The notes under the pieces are model-generated. The model was not told the origin of the DNA. It saw only the letters and a program-made list of their open reading frames with translations, and ran no database searches. DNA of 64,000 bases from Actinomycetota bacterium (GTDB taxonomy: Bacteria > Actinomycetota > Actinomycetes > Mycobacteriales > HKI-0501): the NCBI GenBank assembly GCA_030840805.1, contig JAVEDU010000075.1, positions 1 to 64,000 of the forward strand, written 5' to 3'. The translations under genes were made by a program, and so were the position numbers. Positions 43,601 to 52,746 of this stretch are shown here, one piece after another (position 1 is the first letter of the stretch; each line of letters begins with the position of its first letter).

Positions 43601-45217
43601 TCAGAACTGCGACTCGTACTGCGACGGGTCGACACGCGCCTCGATGACCAGCGGGCGGGTGAGGCCGGGGAGGTCGGCGAGCGCCCTCTCGAGGTCCGCC
43701 TGCGACTCTGCGCGCACTCCGTCGCAGTGCATGGCGCCCGCGAGTGCGACGAGGTCCATGTCCTCGATCCGGGTGGCGGTGCTGGCGTATCCGGCGGTCA
43801 TCTGCTTGAGCTCGATCCGGTTCAGGCTGCCGTCGACGAACACGACGAAGACGACCGGCAGGCCCAGGGCGGACGCGAGGCGCACCTCCGTCGCGGTCAT
43901 CGCGAAGCCGCCGTCGCCGACCATCGCGACGACGGGACGGTCGGGGCGGGCGATCTTCGCCGCGATCGCGGCCGGGACGCCGAAGCCCATCGAGGACAGG
44001 CCGTTGGTCATGAGGAGGCCGCGGGGCTCGTAGGTCTGCCAGCCCTGGCCGACCAGCAGCTTGTGCGACCCGACGTCGGACGTCGCGATGGTGTCCCGGG
44101 GCACGGCGGCGCGGACGGAGTCGACCACGTCGGTGGGGTTGAGGCTCCCGGTGACGCGGCCGGAGTAGTACGCCGACCGGAGCCGTTCGCGGTGAGCCCG
44201 GACGTCGGCGTCGCTCCACCGCGGCTGCCCGGACCACTCGTCGGCGAGCCACCCGAGGATCGCTCCGATGTCGCCGACGCACTCGCACTCGCTCGCGTAG
44301 ATCTGGTCGGTGTTCGGCGTGGCGTCGATGTGCAGCACGGGAGCCTTCACCGACCACGGCTTGATCAGCTCGACCGCGTCGAACCCCGCGGCGACGACCA
44401 GGTCCGCGTCGCCGAGGAAGTCCCAGAGGATCTGGTTGCACGCCATGTCGAGCACGCCGGCGAACAGCGGGTGGTCCTCGGGGAAGACGCCCTTGCTCAT
44501 CGGCGACACGACGACGGGGATGGACGCGGTCTCGGCGAACCGGACCAGCTCCTCGGTCGCCTGAGCCCGCATGGCGGCGATGCCCACGAGGAGCACGGGC
44601 CGCTTCGCCCTGGCCAGCATCGCCTGCGGGTCCGCGCCGCCCGGGCTGCGCCGGACGCTCAGGGTGGTGACCGCCGCGCCCATCGGCGGGACGGAGAACG
44701 TGGTGTCGGTGGCGGGCCTCTTGCTCGTGTCACCGGCGATGGTCAGGTGAACGGCGCCGGGGCGCTCGGCGGTGGCGAGGCTCAGCGCCTTGCGCATCGT
44801 GGTGCCCACTGCGGATGCCTCGACGCGCCCGGCCCACTTGGTGATGGGGGTGTAGAGCAGCTTGTGATCGACGACCTGGTGGGTGAAGTACGGCTCCCGG
44901 GCAGTCTCGATCTGCCCGGAGATCGCCAGCATCGGGACCCGGTCCACGTTCGCCGCGGCGACGCCGTTGACCATCGCGGTGGAACCGGGACCGAGCGTGG
45001 ACAGGCACACCCCGACGTTGCCGGTGGCCATCGCGTATCCCTCGGCCATGAACGCCGCGGTGCCCTCCCGGCGGGCCAGCACCACGTCGAGACCCCGGGC
45101 GCGGGACCGCTCCATCAGCTCGATGATCGGGTCGCCGGGATACGCGAAGATCTGCGAGACCCCGGCGGCGGCCAGGGAGTCCGCCATCGCCTCGGCCGTG
45201 TTGAGTGAGTCGCTCAT
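43601..45217 (-). CDS. Thiamine-diphosphate-dependent enzyme (acetolactate-synthase-like)
   Basis: Three-domain ThDP enzyme, 538 aa. The N-terminal Pyr domain has the cofactor-activating Glu in LARREGTAAFMAEGYAM. The central domain is about 190-320. The C-terminal PP domain has NGLSSMGFGVPAAIAAK and the metal/ThDP motif GDGGFAMTATE ending in VDGSLNRIE. Carboligase or 2-oxoacid decarboxylase activity is expected; the family (AHAS, benzoylformate decarboxylase, oxalyl-CoA decarboxylase) is too broad to choose. The ATG is used; 86 bp separate it from the cyclic amidohydrolase gene. Confidence 0.88.
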   Translation of the reverse strand: MSDSLNTAEAMADSLAAAGVSQIFAYPGDPIIELMERSRARGLDVVLARREGTAAFMAEGYAMATGNVGVCLSTLGPGSTAMVNGVAAANVDRVPMLAISGQIETAREPYFTHQVVDHKLLYTPITKWAGRVEASAVGTTMRKALSLATAERPGAVHLTIAGDTSKRPATDTTFSVPPMGAAVTTLSVRRSPGGADPQAMLARAKRPVLLVGIAAMRAQATEELVRFAETASIPVVVSPMSKGVFPEDHPLFAGVLDMACNQILWDFLGDADLVVAAGFDAVELIKPWSVKAPVLHIDATPNTDQIYASECECVGDIGAILGWLADEWSGQPRWSDADVRAHRERLRSAYYSGRVTGSLNPTDVVDSVRAAVPRDTIATSDVGSHKLLVGQGWQTYEPRGLLMTNGLSSMGFGVPAAIAAKIARPDRPVVAMVGDGGFAMTATEVRLASALGLPVVFVVFVDGSLNRIELKQMTAGYASTATRIEDMDLVALAGAMHCDGVRAESQADLERALADLPGLTRPLVIEARVDPSQYESQF

Positions 45218-45245
45218 GCTGGTCTTGGGTCCCTTCGTGGGGGGT

Positions 45246-45282
45246 GGTGCCGGGACGCGCCGCGGGGCAACGTCCCGGCACC
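45246..45282. terminator. Perfect 12-bp stem inside the operon
   Basis: GGTGCCGGGACG and CGTCCCGGCACC flank a 13-nt loop in the 86-bp gap between the cyclic amidohydrolase and TPP genes. It may be an attenuator, a processing or mRNA-stabilising stem, or a terminator that splits the array. Confidence 0.5.
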
Positions 45283-45303
45283 AGGTCGTCGGGCGGTGGC
45301 GGC

Positions 45304-46695
45304 TCAGCCGCGGTGGGGCCTGAGCAGGCGGCCGGATCCGGCCTCGGCGGTGACGTTGCCGTCCTGCATGATCACGCGGCCCCGCAGGATCGTGGTGACG
45401 GGGCGGCCCTTGGTGTTGAAGTCCTCGCTGGGCATCCACCCACAGCGGTAGTGGCTGTGCGACGCGGTGAGGACCTCCTCGTGGTCCATGTCCAGGACGA
45501 CGAGGTCGGCGTCGGCGCCGACGAGGATCGCGCCCTTCTGCCCGTAGAAGCCGGTGAGCTGCGCGGGCTGGGTCGAGCACATCTCCACGACGCGCTCGAG
45601 CGGCATCGTGCCCTTGTTGACCTCGGTGAGAAGGAGGCGCAGGTACTGCTCGATCATCGGACTGCCGCCCGGTGCGGTGTACATGTCCGTCCAGCCGACC
45701 TCCTTCTCCTCCTTCGTGTGCGGACCGTGGTCGCTGCCGATGACGTCGATGGTGCCGTCGAGGACGGCCTCCCACATCGAGGGGTTGTCGTTCTCCGGAA
45801 CCCAGAAGCCCAGGGCGTACGGGCCCTTCTTCTCGATGTTCGCCCAGTCGTTCGTCACGAACAGGGCGAACGGGTTCGCCTCCGCGGTGACGGGCCGGCC
45901 CTGCGCCTTCGCGTCACGCACCATCCGGACCCCGTCGCGGGTGGACAGGTGCAGGACGTGGAGCTTCGTGCCGACCGAGCGCTGGAACTCGAGGATCGTC
46001 GCGATCGCCGTGTTGAGCACGACGCCGTCGCCGCCGCGCAGGGCGCGGGCGTACGAGCGGAAGTCCATCCCCCACTCGGCCTGGGCGCGCCTGACGAACA
46101 GGTCGTACAGCGCCTGGTCGTGCGGGTGGATGTAGAGCGGCAGGCCCGCCTCCTTGACCTCTTCGAAGACGCGGTACAGCACCGCGTGGTTGGTGAGCGA
46201 GGTGCCCGGTGGGTGCGGGTAGTCCCGGCCGATGTCCTGCATCATCCAGACCTTGAACGCCGTGGCACCGGCGTCGGCCAGCCCCTGGATGTTCTCCGGC
46301 TCCACGCCGGAGGCGTTGTGGCCGAAGTCCACGATCGACTTGGACTGGGCGTTCTCGAGGTGCGCCTTGAGCCGGTCCACGGTCGTCGTCGGCGGGTCGA
46401 CGTTGGGCATGTCGAAGACCGTCGTGACGCCGCCGGCCGCGGCGGCGATCGTGCCGTTGTAGAAGTCTTCCTTGTGGGTGTACCCCGGGTCGCGGAAGTG
46501 GCAGTGGGTGTCGATCAGACCGGGGATGACCGGCTTGTCGCCCACGTCGAGCGTCTTGCGCGCGGGGGCCTGCACGTCCGGGCCCAGGATCGCGGCGATC
46601 TTCTCGTCGAGGACGGCGATCTGGCCGTCGACGCGGCCACCCGGGGTCAGGATGTTCGACGAGCGCACGATGAGGTCGTACTCGGTCACGGTCAC
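45304..46695 (-). CDS. Cyclic amidohydrolase (dihydropyrimidinase/allantoinase-like)
   Basis: A 463-aa binuclear-metal amidohydrolase opening cyclic amides. HxH in IDTHCHFRDPG (about 60), the carbamylated Lys in TAFKVWMMQD (about 150), His ligands in YIHPHDQ and LHVLHLSTRDG and Asp in GSDHGPHTKEEK are all in place. Relatives act on dihydropyrimidines, hydantoin, allantoin and enamide rings. GTG at 46695 overlaps the Mo-subunit stop and has AAGGAG upstream. Right after a molybdenum hydroxylase it probably opens the hydroxylated (oxo) ring. Confidence 0.92.
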   Translation of the reverse strand: MTVTEYDLIVRSSNILTPGGRVDGQIAVLDEKIAAILGPDVQAPARKTLDVGDKPVIPGLIDTHCHFRDPGYTHKEDFYNGTIAAAAGGVTTVFDMPNVDPPTTTVDRLKAHLENAQSKSIVDFGHNASGVEPENIQGLADAGATAFKVWMMQDIGRDYPHPPGTSLTNHAVLYRVFEEVKEAGLPLYIHPHDQALYDLFVRRAQAEWGMDFRSYARALRGGDGVVLNTAIATILEFQRSVGTKLHVLHLSTRDGVRMVRDAKAQGRPVTAEANPFALFVTNDWANIEKKGPYALGFWVPENDNPSMWEAVLDGTIDVIGSDHGPHTKEEKEVGWTDMYTAPGGSPMIEQYLRLLLTEVNKGTMPLERVVEMCSTQPAQLTGFYGQKGAILVGADADLVVLDMDHEEVLTASHSHYRCGWMPSEDFNTKGRPVTTILRGRVIMQDGNVTAEAGSGRLLRPHRG

Positions 46696-48968
46696 GTTCC
46701 ACTCCTTTGTGAGATGCCCTTGCGGGCCAGTCGCCAGACGTGTTCGGGGTTCAGCGGTAGAGAGTCGGGCCACACGCCGAGGGCGCGGGCGACGGCGGCG
46801 GCCACCGCGCCGGGAAGGGGGTTGCGGGCGCCCTCGCCGACACCCTTGGCCCCGTGCGGGCCGATGCCGTCGCCACGCTCGGCGACGATCGAGGTGAAGG
46901 TCCTCGGGCGGTCGGTGATCCGGGGGATGCGGTACTCGACCATGTTGGCGTTGACGATCTGGCTGCCGTCGTAGACGAGCTGCTCGGTGAGCGCTCCGCC
47001 GAGACCCTGGGTCGCCGCGCCGAGGTCCTGACCCTCCACGAGCACCGGGTTGATGGCACGCCCCACATCGGCCACGGTGACCAGCTGGTGCACGTCGATC
47101 TGGCCGGTCTCCGGGTCGATGTCGAGCGCGACGCCCACCATGCCGATCTCCCAGAACGGCGGGAGCTCCGCGAGCACCCCGGCACGGCGGACCACGCCCT
47201 GGCCGACGACCTCGCCACCACCGGGACCGAACCAGGCCCGCACGGTCTCGCCGTAGGACATCGACCGTCCACCCGCGACGATCGAGTGGTCGCGCACCGC
47301 CACATCGTCGACGGGGCACTCCCAGACCTCCGCCGCCGCCGTCCGCAGCCGGGCCAGGACGTCGGCACACGCACGCTGGACGGCGAGGCCGGTGAGGGTC
47401 GTCGTCCGGCTGGCGCCGGTCGTGCGCTCGAACGGCGTCGTGGCCGTGTCCGACTGAAGCACCCGGACCGCGGCCATGTCGAGGCCGAGCTCCTCCGCGG
47501 CGATCTGCGCGAGGACGGTCCGGCTGCCCTGGCCCAGCTCGGTGGAACCGGTGAGGACGACGATGCTCCCGTCGCTCTGCATCTTCACCAGCGCGGTCGA
47601 GCTCGGGACGGCACCGGCGTCGGTCGCGGCGCAGCCGAACCCGACGCCGCGGAGCCGGCCGGCGGGCGCCGGCCCGGCGTCCAGCTCGTCGACGAGGAGG
47701 TCGAGGTCGGCCACGAGGTCGGCGTCCATGCCGCGGAGCCCGGGCATGAGCCGCTCCCCGCGCAGCAGGAGGTTGCGCCGCCGCAGCTCCGCCGCGTCGA
47801 TGCCGAGCCGCTCGGCGCCCTGGTCGATGTTGGTCTCGCCGGCGAGGTTGCCCTGGAACGCGCCGAACCCGCGGTACGAGGAGGCCGGCGACGTGTTGGT
47901 GTAGACGGCCTTGCCGCGAACCCGCAGGTTCGGGATGCGGTACGGGCCGAAGCAGCGGTTCACCGCCTTGTCCAGCACCAGCGGGCTGTTGTCGGCGTAC
48001 GCACCGGTGTCGAGCACGAGCTCGAAGTCCCGCACGAGGATCGTGCCGTCCGCGGCGAAGCCCGTCCGCACCACGACGTCCGCGCTGTCCGCCCGCGTCG
48101 TGTAGATGGACTCCTCGACGTCGAGGACGAGCTTCACGGCCCGGCCGGTGGCCCACGCGCCGACCGCGGTCAGCGGCTCCACCTTGGTGTACGACTTCGA
48201 GCCGTACCCCCCGCCCACGTACGGCGCTGTCACCCGTACCTGGCTGAGCGGCAGCGAGAACACCCGCGCGAGGTCACGGGCCACCATGAACGGGTGCTGG
48301 GCGGTGGAGACCACCTCCAGCGCGCCGTCGGTGAAGCGCGCCACCGCGTTGTACGGCTCCATCGCGTAGGCGTAGAGCATCGGGTGGTGCGTCCTGGTCT
48401 CCACGACGAGGTGCGCCTCGGCGAACGCGCCGTCCGGGTCGCCCCAGCCGCGCTCGACCTCGTGCGCCACGTTGCGGTGGGAGTACTCCGACACCACGAC
48501 CGGGGTCGCGGAGACGCCCGAGTACCCCGTCTCGTGCACGAGCGCGGAGTCGTCGGCGAGGGCCGCGTCGGTATCGAGCACGGCCGGCAGCTCGGTGTAC
48601 CGGACGTCCACCAGGGACAGTGCGTCGGCGGCGACCATGAGGTCGGTGGCCACGATCAGGGCGACCGGCTCGCCGTAGTACCGCACCTTGTCGATGGCGA
48701 GGATCGCGTGGTCCGGGACGATGTGGCCGAAGCGCGGGAACAGCGACGACAGGTCGCTGCCGACCACGACCGCCACGACACCCGGGAGGGCCAGCGCGGC
48801 GCTGGTGTCGATGTCGTCGATCCGGGCGTGCGCCCGGTCGGACCGCAGTACCCGGGCGTGCAGCATGTCCGGCATCGTGACGTCCACGGTGTACACGGCC
48901 GCGCCGGTCACCTTCGCGACGGCGTCCGTGCGCGGGACCGAGGTCCCGACGACGCGGAGCTCACTCAT
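46692..48968 (-). CDS. Molybdenum hydroxylase, large (molybdopterin) subunit
   Basis: Xanthine dehydrogenase family large subunit, 758 aa. The first domain starts VVGTSVPRTDAVAKVTGAAVYT. The Mo-cofactor motifs are PYVGGGYGSKSY, SYRGFGAFQGNLAGE and TGSTELGQGSRTVLAQ. The catalytic Glu is in GAKGVGEGARNPLPGAV near the C-terminus. It hydroxylates a carbon next to ring nitrogen using water. With the two following subunits it forms an LSM-type enzyme. Overlaps the iron-sulphur gene by 8 bp. Confidence 0.94.
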   Translation of the reverse strand: MSELRVVGTSVPRTDAVAKVTGAAVYTVDVTMPDMLHARVLRSDRAHARIDDIDTSAALALPGVVAVVVGSDLSSLFPRFGHIVPDHAILAIDKVRYYGEPVALIVATDLMVAADALSLVDVRYTELPAVLDTDAALADDSALVHETGYSGVSATPVVVSEYSHRNVAHEVERGWGDPDGAFAEAHLVVETRTHHPMLYAYAMEPYNAVARFTDGALEVVSTAQHPFMVARDLARVFSLPLSQVRVTAPYVGGGYGSKSYTKVEPLTAVGAWATGRAVKLVLDVEESIYTTRADSADVVVRTGFAADGTILVRDFELVLDTGAYADNSPLVLDKAVNRCFGPYRIPNLRVRGKAVYTNTSPASSYRGFGAFQGNLAGETNIDQGAERLGIDAAELRRRNLLLRGERLMPGLRGMDADLVADLDLLVDELDAGPAPAGRLRGVGFGCAATDAGAVPSSTALVKMQSDGSIVVLTGSTELGQGSRTVLAQIAAEELGLDMAAVRVLQSDTATTPFERTTGASRTTTLTGLAVQRACADVLARLRTAAAEVWECPVDDVAVRDHSIVAGGRSMSYGETVRAWFGPGGGEVVGQGVVRRAGVLAELPPFWEIGMVGVALDIDPETGQIDVHQLVTVADVGRAINPVLVEGQDLGAATQGLGGALTEQLVYDGSQIVNANMVEYRIPRITDRPRTFTSIVAERGDGIGPHGAKGVGEGARNPLPGAVAAAVARALGVWPDSLPLNPEHVWRLARKGISQRSGT

Positions 48969-49440
48969 CGATACCGCCCGCCCGCGAAGCCTTCAGCACG
49001 GCCTCGACGATCGGCAGGTAGCCGGTACAGCGGCAGAGGTTCCCGTCGAGGTGGTGCGCGATCTGCTCCTCGGTCGGGTGCGGCTCGTCCCGCAGGAGGG
49101 CGGTCGCCGCCATGACGAACCCCGGCGTGCAGAAGCCGCACTGGAGCGCCGAGCAGTCCACGAACGCGCGCTGGACGGGGGTCAGCTCGCCGCCGTCGGC
49201 AAGCCCCTCGACGGTGAGGACCTCGCGCCCGTCCACATCGCAGGCCAGGTAGCTACAGGCGCTGACCGGGTCGCCGTCCACGAGCACGGTGCAGGCGCCG
49301 CAGACCTGCATCCCGCAGCTGACCTTCGTCCCGGTGAGGCCGAGCCGGTCCCGCACGAAGTCCGCCAGCGTCAGGCGGGTCGGTAGGCGCATCTCGACGG
49401 GACGGCCGTTCACGGTCGTCGACACGTCCAGCTCAGGCAT
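48961..49440 (-). CDS. Molybdenum hydroxylase, [2Fe-2S] subunit
   Basis: A 159-aa CoxS/XdhC-like electron-transfer subunit. Plant-type ferredoxin cluster in KVSCGMQVCGACTVLVDG (about 38-55) and second cluster in CGFCTPG and LCRCTGYLPIV (about 100-145). All eight Cys are present. Overlaps both neighbours by 8 bp, consistent with 1:1:1 production. Confidence 0.95.
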   Translation of the reverse strand: MPELDVSTTVNGRPVEMRLPTRLTLADFVRDRLGLTGTKVSCGMQVCGACTVLVDGDPVSACSYLACDVDGREVLTVEGLADGGELTPVQRAFVDCSALQCGFCTPGFVMAATALLRDEPHPTEEQIAHHLDGNLCRCTGYLPIVEAVLKASRAGGIDE

Positions 49441-50224
49441 CCGCCACCCCCATCTGCTCCAGCGCCCGACCGACGAAGACCGCCGTGAGGTGCCGCTTGT
49501 AGTCCTCGTGTCCGTTCAGGTCCTCGGTGATGTCGACCCGCTCGGCGATGGCCGTGGGGTCCACGTCGCCGGTGCCCGGGAAGGTGAACAGCTCGGGCCG
49601 CTCCCCCACCGCGCCGACCACGACGCGACACCCGTCGCCCGTGGCCACGACCGCCACCGTGACGGTGGGGTGCTCGGCGGGCGCGAACCGCACGTACGCC
49701 GACGGCCCGGACCGCGCCGGTACGCGGATCGCCTCGAGCAGCTCCTCGTCGGCACGGACGGTGGTGAACGCGCCCTCGACGAAGTCCTCGATCGGCACGC
49801 TCCGCGCGCCGTCCGCGCTCCGGAGGTCCACCGACGCGTCGAGGGCCAGCAGCGCGGTGAGGATGTCGGACCGGGGCTCGGCGAAGCAGACGTTCCCCGC
49901 GAGCGTGCCGGTCGCCCGGACCCGGACGTTCCCGAGTAGGCCTGCCCCGGCGGCGAGGATCGCCGCGTGCGTCCGCACGGCGTCCGACGCGGCCGCCTCG
50001 CGGTGCGTCACGCGGGCGCCGAGGCGGATCTCGCCGTGCGCCGCCGTGATGCCCACGAGCTCCGGCACCCTCTTGAGGTCGACGAGGGTCTCCGGACTCG
50101 CGAGGCCCAGCCGCATCACCGCGAGCAGCTCGGTGCCCCCGCAGTAGGGTGTTCCTCCGGTGGCGACCAGGTCGACCGCCGCGGCGAGGGACACCGGCCG
50201 GCGCAGCTCGAAGGGGGGCAGCAC
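49433..50224 (-). CDS. Molybdenum hydroxylase, FAD subunit
   Basis: A 263-aa CoxM-like FAD-binding subunit. The first FAD motif is ATGGTPYCGGTELLAVMRLG, the second is GLLGNVRVRATGTLAGNVCFAEPRSDI. The C-terminal domain follows to 263. The GTG start has a GGGGG box. First gene of the hydroxylase unit, with a promoter and a CTGTATGCAG site about 130 bp upstream. Confidence 0.92.
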   Translation of the reverse strand: MLPPFELRRPVSLAAAVDLVATGGTPYCGGTELLAVMRLGLASPETLVDLKRVPELVGITAAHGEIRLGARVTHREAAASDAVRTHAAILAAGAGLLGNVRVRATGTLAGNVCFAEPRSDILTALLALDASVDLRSADGARSVPIEDFVEGAFTTVRADEELLEAIRVPARSGPSAYVRFAPAEHPTVTVAVVATGDGCRVVVGAVGERPELFTFPGTGDVDPTAIAERVDITEDLNGHEDYKRHLTAVFVGRALEQMGVADA

Positions 50225-50335
50225 CGCTACCCCCGCCCGTGCGGACGTACCGCGGGCAGCCGGGAGGCCGCGCGGGCGAGTTCACGTTCCTGGGTGACGT
50301 GCACAGCACTCCTCCGAGGATGTATACGTACGGAT

Positions 50336-50365
50336 ACGCTAGTGGGCTTCTGTATGCAGCGTCAA
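50336..50365 (-). promoter_or_regulatory. Promoter of the molybdenum hydroxylase array with embedded operator
   Basis: Minus-strand TTGACG (50365-50360) and TAGCGT (50341-50336), 18 bp apart. CTGTATGCAG (50350-50359) fills part of the spacer, so binding there would repress. A further GTATAC-type half site lies at 50322-50327, downstream of the start. Confidence 0.6.
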
Positions 50366-50378
50366 TGGCGCTGCGTGA

Positions 50379-51863
50379 CTAGCCCTTTACTGTCCGACCG
50401 GCGCTGGCACCGGCGATCCGGCCGAAGACGGCGCCGTTGGTCAGCCCGCTGCCGCCGGGGTAGTTGAAGTAGAAGATCCCGCCGACCAGCTCCCCGCAGG
50501 CGTAGAGCCCGGGGATCGCGACCCCGTCGGTGGAGACGACCTCGGCGTCGGGCGTGATCCGCAGCCCACCGAACGTGAACGTGATGCCGCAGGTGACGGC
50601 GTACGCCTCGTACGGTGGCGCGTCGAGGGTGTTGGCCCAGTTGTGCTTGTCGATCGCGAGACCCTCGGTGCGGCGGCCGTCCTTGACGTTCGGGTCGAAC
50701 GGCACGTCTGTCCGGATCGCCTTGTTGTACTCGTCGACCGTCCGGAGGAACGCCTCGGCGTCGACGCCCTCCATCTTCGCCGCGAGCTCCTCGAGCGTGT
50801 CCGCGGTGACCTTGGTGACCTCGCGGATCCGGTATTCGTCGCGCTGCAGGTGCGTGACCTTCTGGTCGAACACCTGCCACGCGAACTGGCCGGGCTGGGA
50901 CAGGATCACGTGGCCGTACTTCGCGTACGTGTAGTTCCGGAAGTCCGCACCCTCGTCGACGAACCGCTCGCCCCGCGCGTTCACCATGATCGAGAAGGGG
51001 TAGCTGTGCTTCTGGAAGCCGTCGCCGACGGCGAGGTCGCCGTACGTCGGCGCGTTGAGCTCCCAGCCCACCGCGTGTGCGCCGGACCAGTGGCCCCAGG
51101 ACATCGCGCCGATGTCGAGCGCCATCCGGATCCCGTCGCCCATGTTGAACCGGGAGCCGCGGACCTTCGCGAGATCCCAGCCGGGGCCGAGGTACCGCGT
51201 GCGCCACTCGGCGTTCGCCTCGAAGCCCCCGGACGCGAGGACGACGGCACCGGCCCGGACCTGGCGGGTGCCCCCCTCGTGGCGGACCTCGACGCCCACC
51301 ACGCGCTCCTCTTCGGTGAGGAGGGAGAGGGCGCGCGCACCGTAGGCGATGTCGATGCCGGCCCCGCCGGCCGCCTTCACCAGCGAGTCGACCAGGCCGG
51401 GACCGCCGCCGACCGTCTCCAGCGTCAGGCCGCCCCAGAACGTGAACCGCCCGTCCACCTTGAACGCCTGGCGCCCGTAGATGGGGATGAAGCGCACGCC
51501 CTTGCCGCGCATCCACCGGAGTGTCTCGAAGCTCTGCTTGACCAGGATCTCGGCGAGATCGGGGTCGGTGCGGTGCTCGGTCACCCGGGCCAGGTCGCCG
51601 AGGAACTCCTGCTCGGTGTACGACCCGAAGTCCGTCTGCGCGACCTGCTCCGGCGAGAGGTCCGGGGACAGCTCGAGGATGTCTTCGACCCCGCGGTAGG
51701 CAAACCGCATCGCACCGGCGGTGAAGGTGGTGTTCCCTCCCCGCTCTTCCTGGGGCGCGCACTCGAGGACGAGCACGGACGCGCCGGTCTCCCCCGCGGC
51801 GAGCGCCGCACACAGTGCGGCGTTGCCCGCACCCACGACGACGACGTCGTATGACGACTCCAT
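50379..51863 (-). CDS. FAD-dependent dehydrogenase/reductase (TcuA-like)
   Basis: Fumarate-reductase/3-ketosteroid-dehydrogenase superfamily flavoprotein, 494 aa, closest in style to tricarballylate dehydrogenase TcuA. FAD motif VVVVGAGNAALCAALAAGE, then CAPQEERGGNTTFTAG, a central substrate domain about 130-340, and the C-terminal PGLYACGELVGGIFYFNYPGGSGL. ATG at 51863 follows AAGGAGG. Such proteins add or remove hydrogen next to a carbonyl or carboxyl. Upstream of a molybdenum hydroxylase and cyclic amidohydrolase it might reduce a pyridone-like ring; that is inference. Confidence 0.87.
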   Translation of the reverse strand: MESSYDVVVVGAGNAALCAALAAGETGASVLVLECAPQEERGGNTTFTAGAMRFAYRGVEDILELSPDLSPEQVAQTDFGSYTEQEFLGDLARVTEHRTDPDLAEILVKQSFETLRWMRGKGVRFIPIYGRQAFKVDGRFTFWGGLTLETVGGGPGLVDSLVKAAGGAGIDIAYGARALSLLTEEERVVGVEVRHEGGTRQVRAGAVVLASGGFEANAEWRTRYLGPGWDLAKVRGSRFNMGDGIRMALDIGAMSWGHWSGAHAVGWELNAPTYGDLAVGDGFQKHSYPFSIMVNARGERFVDEGADFRNYTYAKYGHVILSQPGQFAWQVFDQKVTHLQRDEYRIREVTKVTADTLEELAAKMEGVDAEAFLRTVDEYNKAIRTDVPFDPNVKDGRRTEGLAIDKHNWANTLDAPPYEAYAVTCGITFTFGGLRITPDAEVVSTDGVAIPGLYACGELVGGIFYFNYPGGSGLTNGAVFGRIAGASAGRTVKG

Positions 51864-51886
51864 CGATCCTCCTTGGCCGGTCGATC

Positions 51887-51916
51887 TTGTATATGTCTGT
51901 ATACAGCGACATACAG
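51887..51916. promoter_or_regulatory. Operator cluster with perfect CTGTATACAG
   Basis: CTGTATACAG (51897-51906) is a perfect 10-bp palindrome. It is flanked by TTGTATATGT and GACATACAG, which extend the dyad to about 30 bp. It lies 24-53 bp upstream of the TcuA-like ATG, at the place of a repressor site. Confidence 0.65.
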
Positions 51917-51993
51917 CGCCGTGCACAGTCGGGTCACGGTGATGTGGTGCACACCCGCGTGGCGGCCCGGCCGCCGAGGCGGCCGGGCGGCCC

Positions 51994-52746
51994 TCAGGCC
52001 TCGTGCCGGGTCTTCGCGAACCGCTGGATCAGCAGCTGCAGCAGGGCTACGACGCACAGGAGCACCACGATGATGGCGAAGACGCGCGGCACCTGGAGGG
52101 TCTGCGACGCGTACGCGAGCTCGTACCCGAGCCCCCGTTCCGCCGCCAGCATCTCGGCCAGGATGACGGTGATGATGTTGAGAGCCGCGCCGATGCGGAC
52201 ACCGGCCAGCACCATCGGGAGCGCGGCGCGCACCTTCACCAGCCGGTCCGTCTGTCCCGGTGACGCCCCGAACGCCCGCGCGACGCGAAGGTAACGCTCG
52301 TCGACGGCCTGGAAGCCGCGCAGCGAGTTGAAGGCGATCGGGAAGAAGCCCGACACCACGCCGTACAGGATCTTCGACCAGATCCCGACGCCGAACCACA
52401 GGATGAACAGCGGGTAGAACAGCACCAGCGGCGCCATGTACCCCCACGCGAGCAGCGGCTCGCTCACCTTCGCCCGGAGCGGCGTACGACTGCAGGCGAA
52501 CCCGACCAGGATGCCCGCCACGATCGAGCCGAGGAAGGCGATCCCGATCTCGAACAGGGTGACGCCGACGTGCTCCCAGGTCTTGCTCTCCTGGACGAAC
52601 CCCACCAGTGCCCGCCACACGAGCTCGAGACGCGGCAGCAGGACCGGCGAGACCTCGCCGGGGCCGGTGGCGTAGACCCACGACCCGAAGAGGGCGACAC
52701 CGAGGGCGGCGCGCAGCGCCCACACCTTGGTCAGCTCGGCCCGCAC
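51994..52746 (-). CDS. ABC transporter permease (SsuC/TauC-like)
   Basis: A 250-aa BPD-family permease with about six membrane segments. The EAA-like loop is ERYLRVARAFGASPGQTDRLVKV. The N-terminus is LTKVWALRAALGVALFGSWVY. GTG start shares one base with the ATPase stop (TAGTG). Second of two permeases in this importer. Confidence 0.9.
   Translation of the reverse strand: MRAELTKVWALRAALGVALFGSWVYATGPGEVSPVLLPRLELVWRALVGFVQESKTWEHVGVTLFEIGIAFLGSIVAGILVGFACSRTPLRAKVSEPLLAWGYMAPLVLFYPLFILWFGVGIWSKILYGVVSGFFPIAFNSLRGFQAVDERYLRVARAFGASPGQTDRLVKVRAALPMVLAGVRIGAALNIITVILAEMLAAERGLGYELAYASQTLQVPRVFAIIVVLLCVVALLQLLIQRFAKTRHEA

Noticed and set aside
46692-48968. CO dehydrogenase large subunit
   Set aside because: The AYRCSFR motif of true CoxL is absent here (SYRGFGAFQ) and also at 56332 (AYRGYGQPE), so both are hydroxylases of the broader family.
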